A DNA stretch of 64,000 nt, taken from the NCBI RefSeq assembly GCF_047495875.1, contig NC_092459.1:8312965-8376964 (forward strand), read 5' to 3'. Every line of letters starts with the position of its first letter. Position 1 is the stretch's first letter. The stretch is from Pithys albifrons albifrons. Lineage: Eukaryota > Chordata > Aves > Passeriformes > Thamnophilidae. Shown piece by piece: positions 63,263 to 64,000 of the stretch. A program made the translations under genes and the position numbers. Below the pieces are notes generated by a model. That model was given only the letters and a program-made list of their open reading frames with translations, searched no databases and was not told the DNA's origin.

Positions 63263-64000
63263 GCAATCTTGACTCCTGACAGTTCACAGTTCCAGAACAA
63301 CATATAAAGAACAGGGAGGAGGATGGAAATAGTGCCACAAACATACTGGATGAAATGAATTCTTTGTATCATTCCAGTGAAGTCATTCTTGACTCCTGCA
63401 GCAGAACTACAGGCCAAATGGGCTGCTGGCAATTTGTATTTCCAAACAGCGCAAGGTGATGAAGAATAAAAGGCAATAAGCTCAGACATCATTTAAGGAA
63501 AGGACAAGAAGACTTTGCTGAAGTCATCCAATCCCCTTTTCATACCTTATTTGAAGGTAAGAGACAGTGTAGCCTCAACAGAAAGTCATATTCTAAAGGT
63601 TGAGACACTGAGGCACCATATTTACAGCATTATGTTGTGAACACCTTGCACTTAGAGAAAATAAATGTTTCCCTAACAGCAGGGAGCCAGCAATTACCAC
63701 AGCACCTGCCCACACTGCAATCTGAAACTGAGTTCAATGCTCTTGACTTTTGCCCCAACTGTGACCCACCCCATCTGAGCAGATCCTGTTTTGCTGCATG
63801 AGTGCTTGTCAAGTGTTATGCAGGTCATTTTTATTGGCATCCATGAACATCTAACCCACACAGGAGAAAAGTGATGACAATTTGTATGTAACACGTTCAT
63901 TCCAACATTACCTCAAGCATGCAAAATTGTTTTAATCTGAAGTAACTTCATTTAAGGGACTTGGATCTAAAATTTAGGCTTACTCCATGCTAAGGATTAT
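63263..64000. other. Non-coding sequence
   Basis: No gene or transposon recognised to the end of the window. Confidence 0.5.

Noticed and set aside
63070..63492. 140-codon minus-strand frame with Ile-Tyr-Leu-Ser repeats
   Set aside because: It is the translation of the GATA microsatellite plus chance flanks.
1..64000. Bacterial-type systems, CRISPR arrays, operons, tRNA or rRNA genes
   Set aside because: No array of spaced repeats, no closely packed long frames and no tRNA cloverleaf or rRNA core was seen; the DNA is vertebrate in character.

Overview
The window looks like vertebrate nuclear DNA from a bird, probably a passerine. It is AT-rich and CpG-poor, and open frames are short and scattered. 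The mobile DNA is the typical avian mix: CR1 LINE fragments (tails with the ATTCTATG-type repeat, reverse-transcriptase C-terminal sequence) and solo LTRs of avian ERVL-like and ERVK-like families. No prokaryotic gene, operon, CRISPR array or complete host gene is visible. The window is best read as intergenic or deep intronic sequence.

Layout. 632-1290 is an old minus-strand CR1 with a second CR1 inserted at 774-1023, flanked by a 6-bp duplication. 12893-13487 is a solo LTR (duplication TCAAG). 14343-14530 is a degraded CR1. 18948-19161 holds the only stretch that looks like a host exon with a promoter-like flank; it is a candidate only. 27718-28245 is a solo LTR (TCTGG). 30880-32060 is a long, old, plus-strand CR1. 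34776-35389 is an ERVK-like solo LTR (6-bp duplication CCCTGA) with TATA, octamer and CTCF-like motifs. 37008-37110 and 40540-40795 are CR1 pieces. 50419-51016 is a minus-strand solo LTR (TAATC). 52848-53882 is a minus-strand ERVL LTR (GCCTC) split by a plus-strand CR1 at about 53045-53502. 61308-61642 is a CR1 3' end. About 61860-62275 is a minus-strand ERVK-like LTR whose ends I could not fix. A GATA microsatellite lies at 63174-63262.

Between these are long single-copy AT-rich stretches with simple repeats and a few motif clusters that could be regulatory: a CTCF-like site at 6926, an RFX X-box at 13878, a CRE/octamer/TATA row at 17797-17830, and several perfect inverted repeats. I found no convincing new multi-gene system. 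The most useful leads are the candidate alternative first exon at 19084, the regulatory motifs inside the ERVK-like LTR, and the nested insertions that give a relative time order. All family assignments come from reading and remembered consensus features, not from a search.
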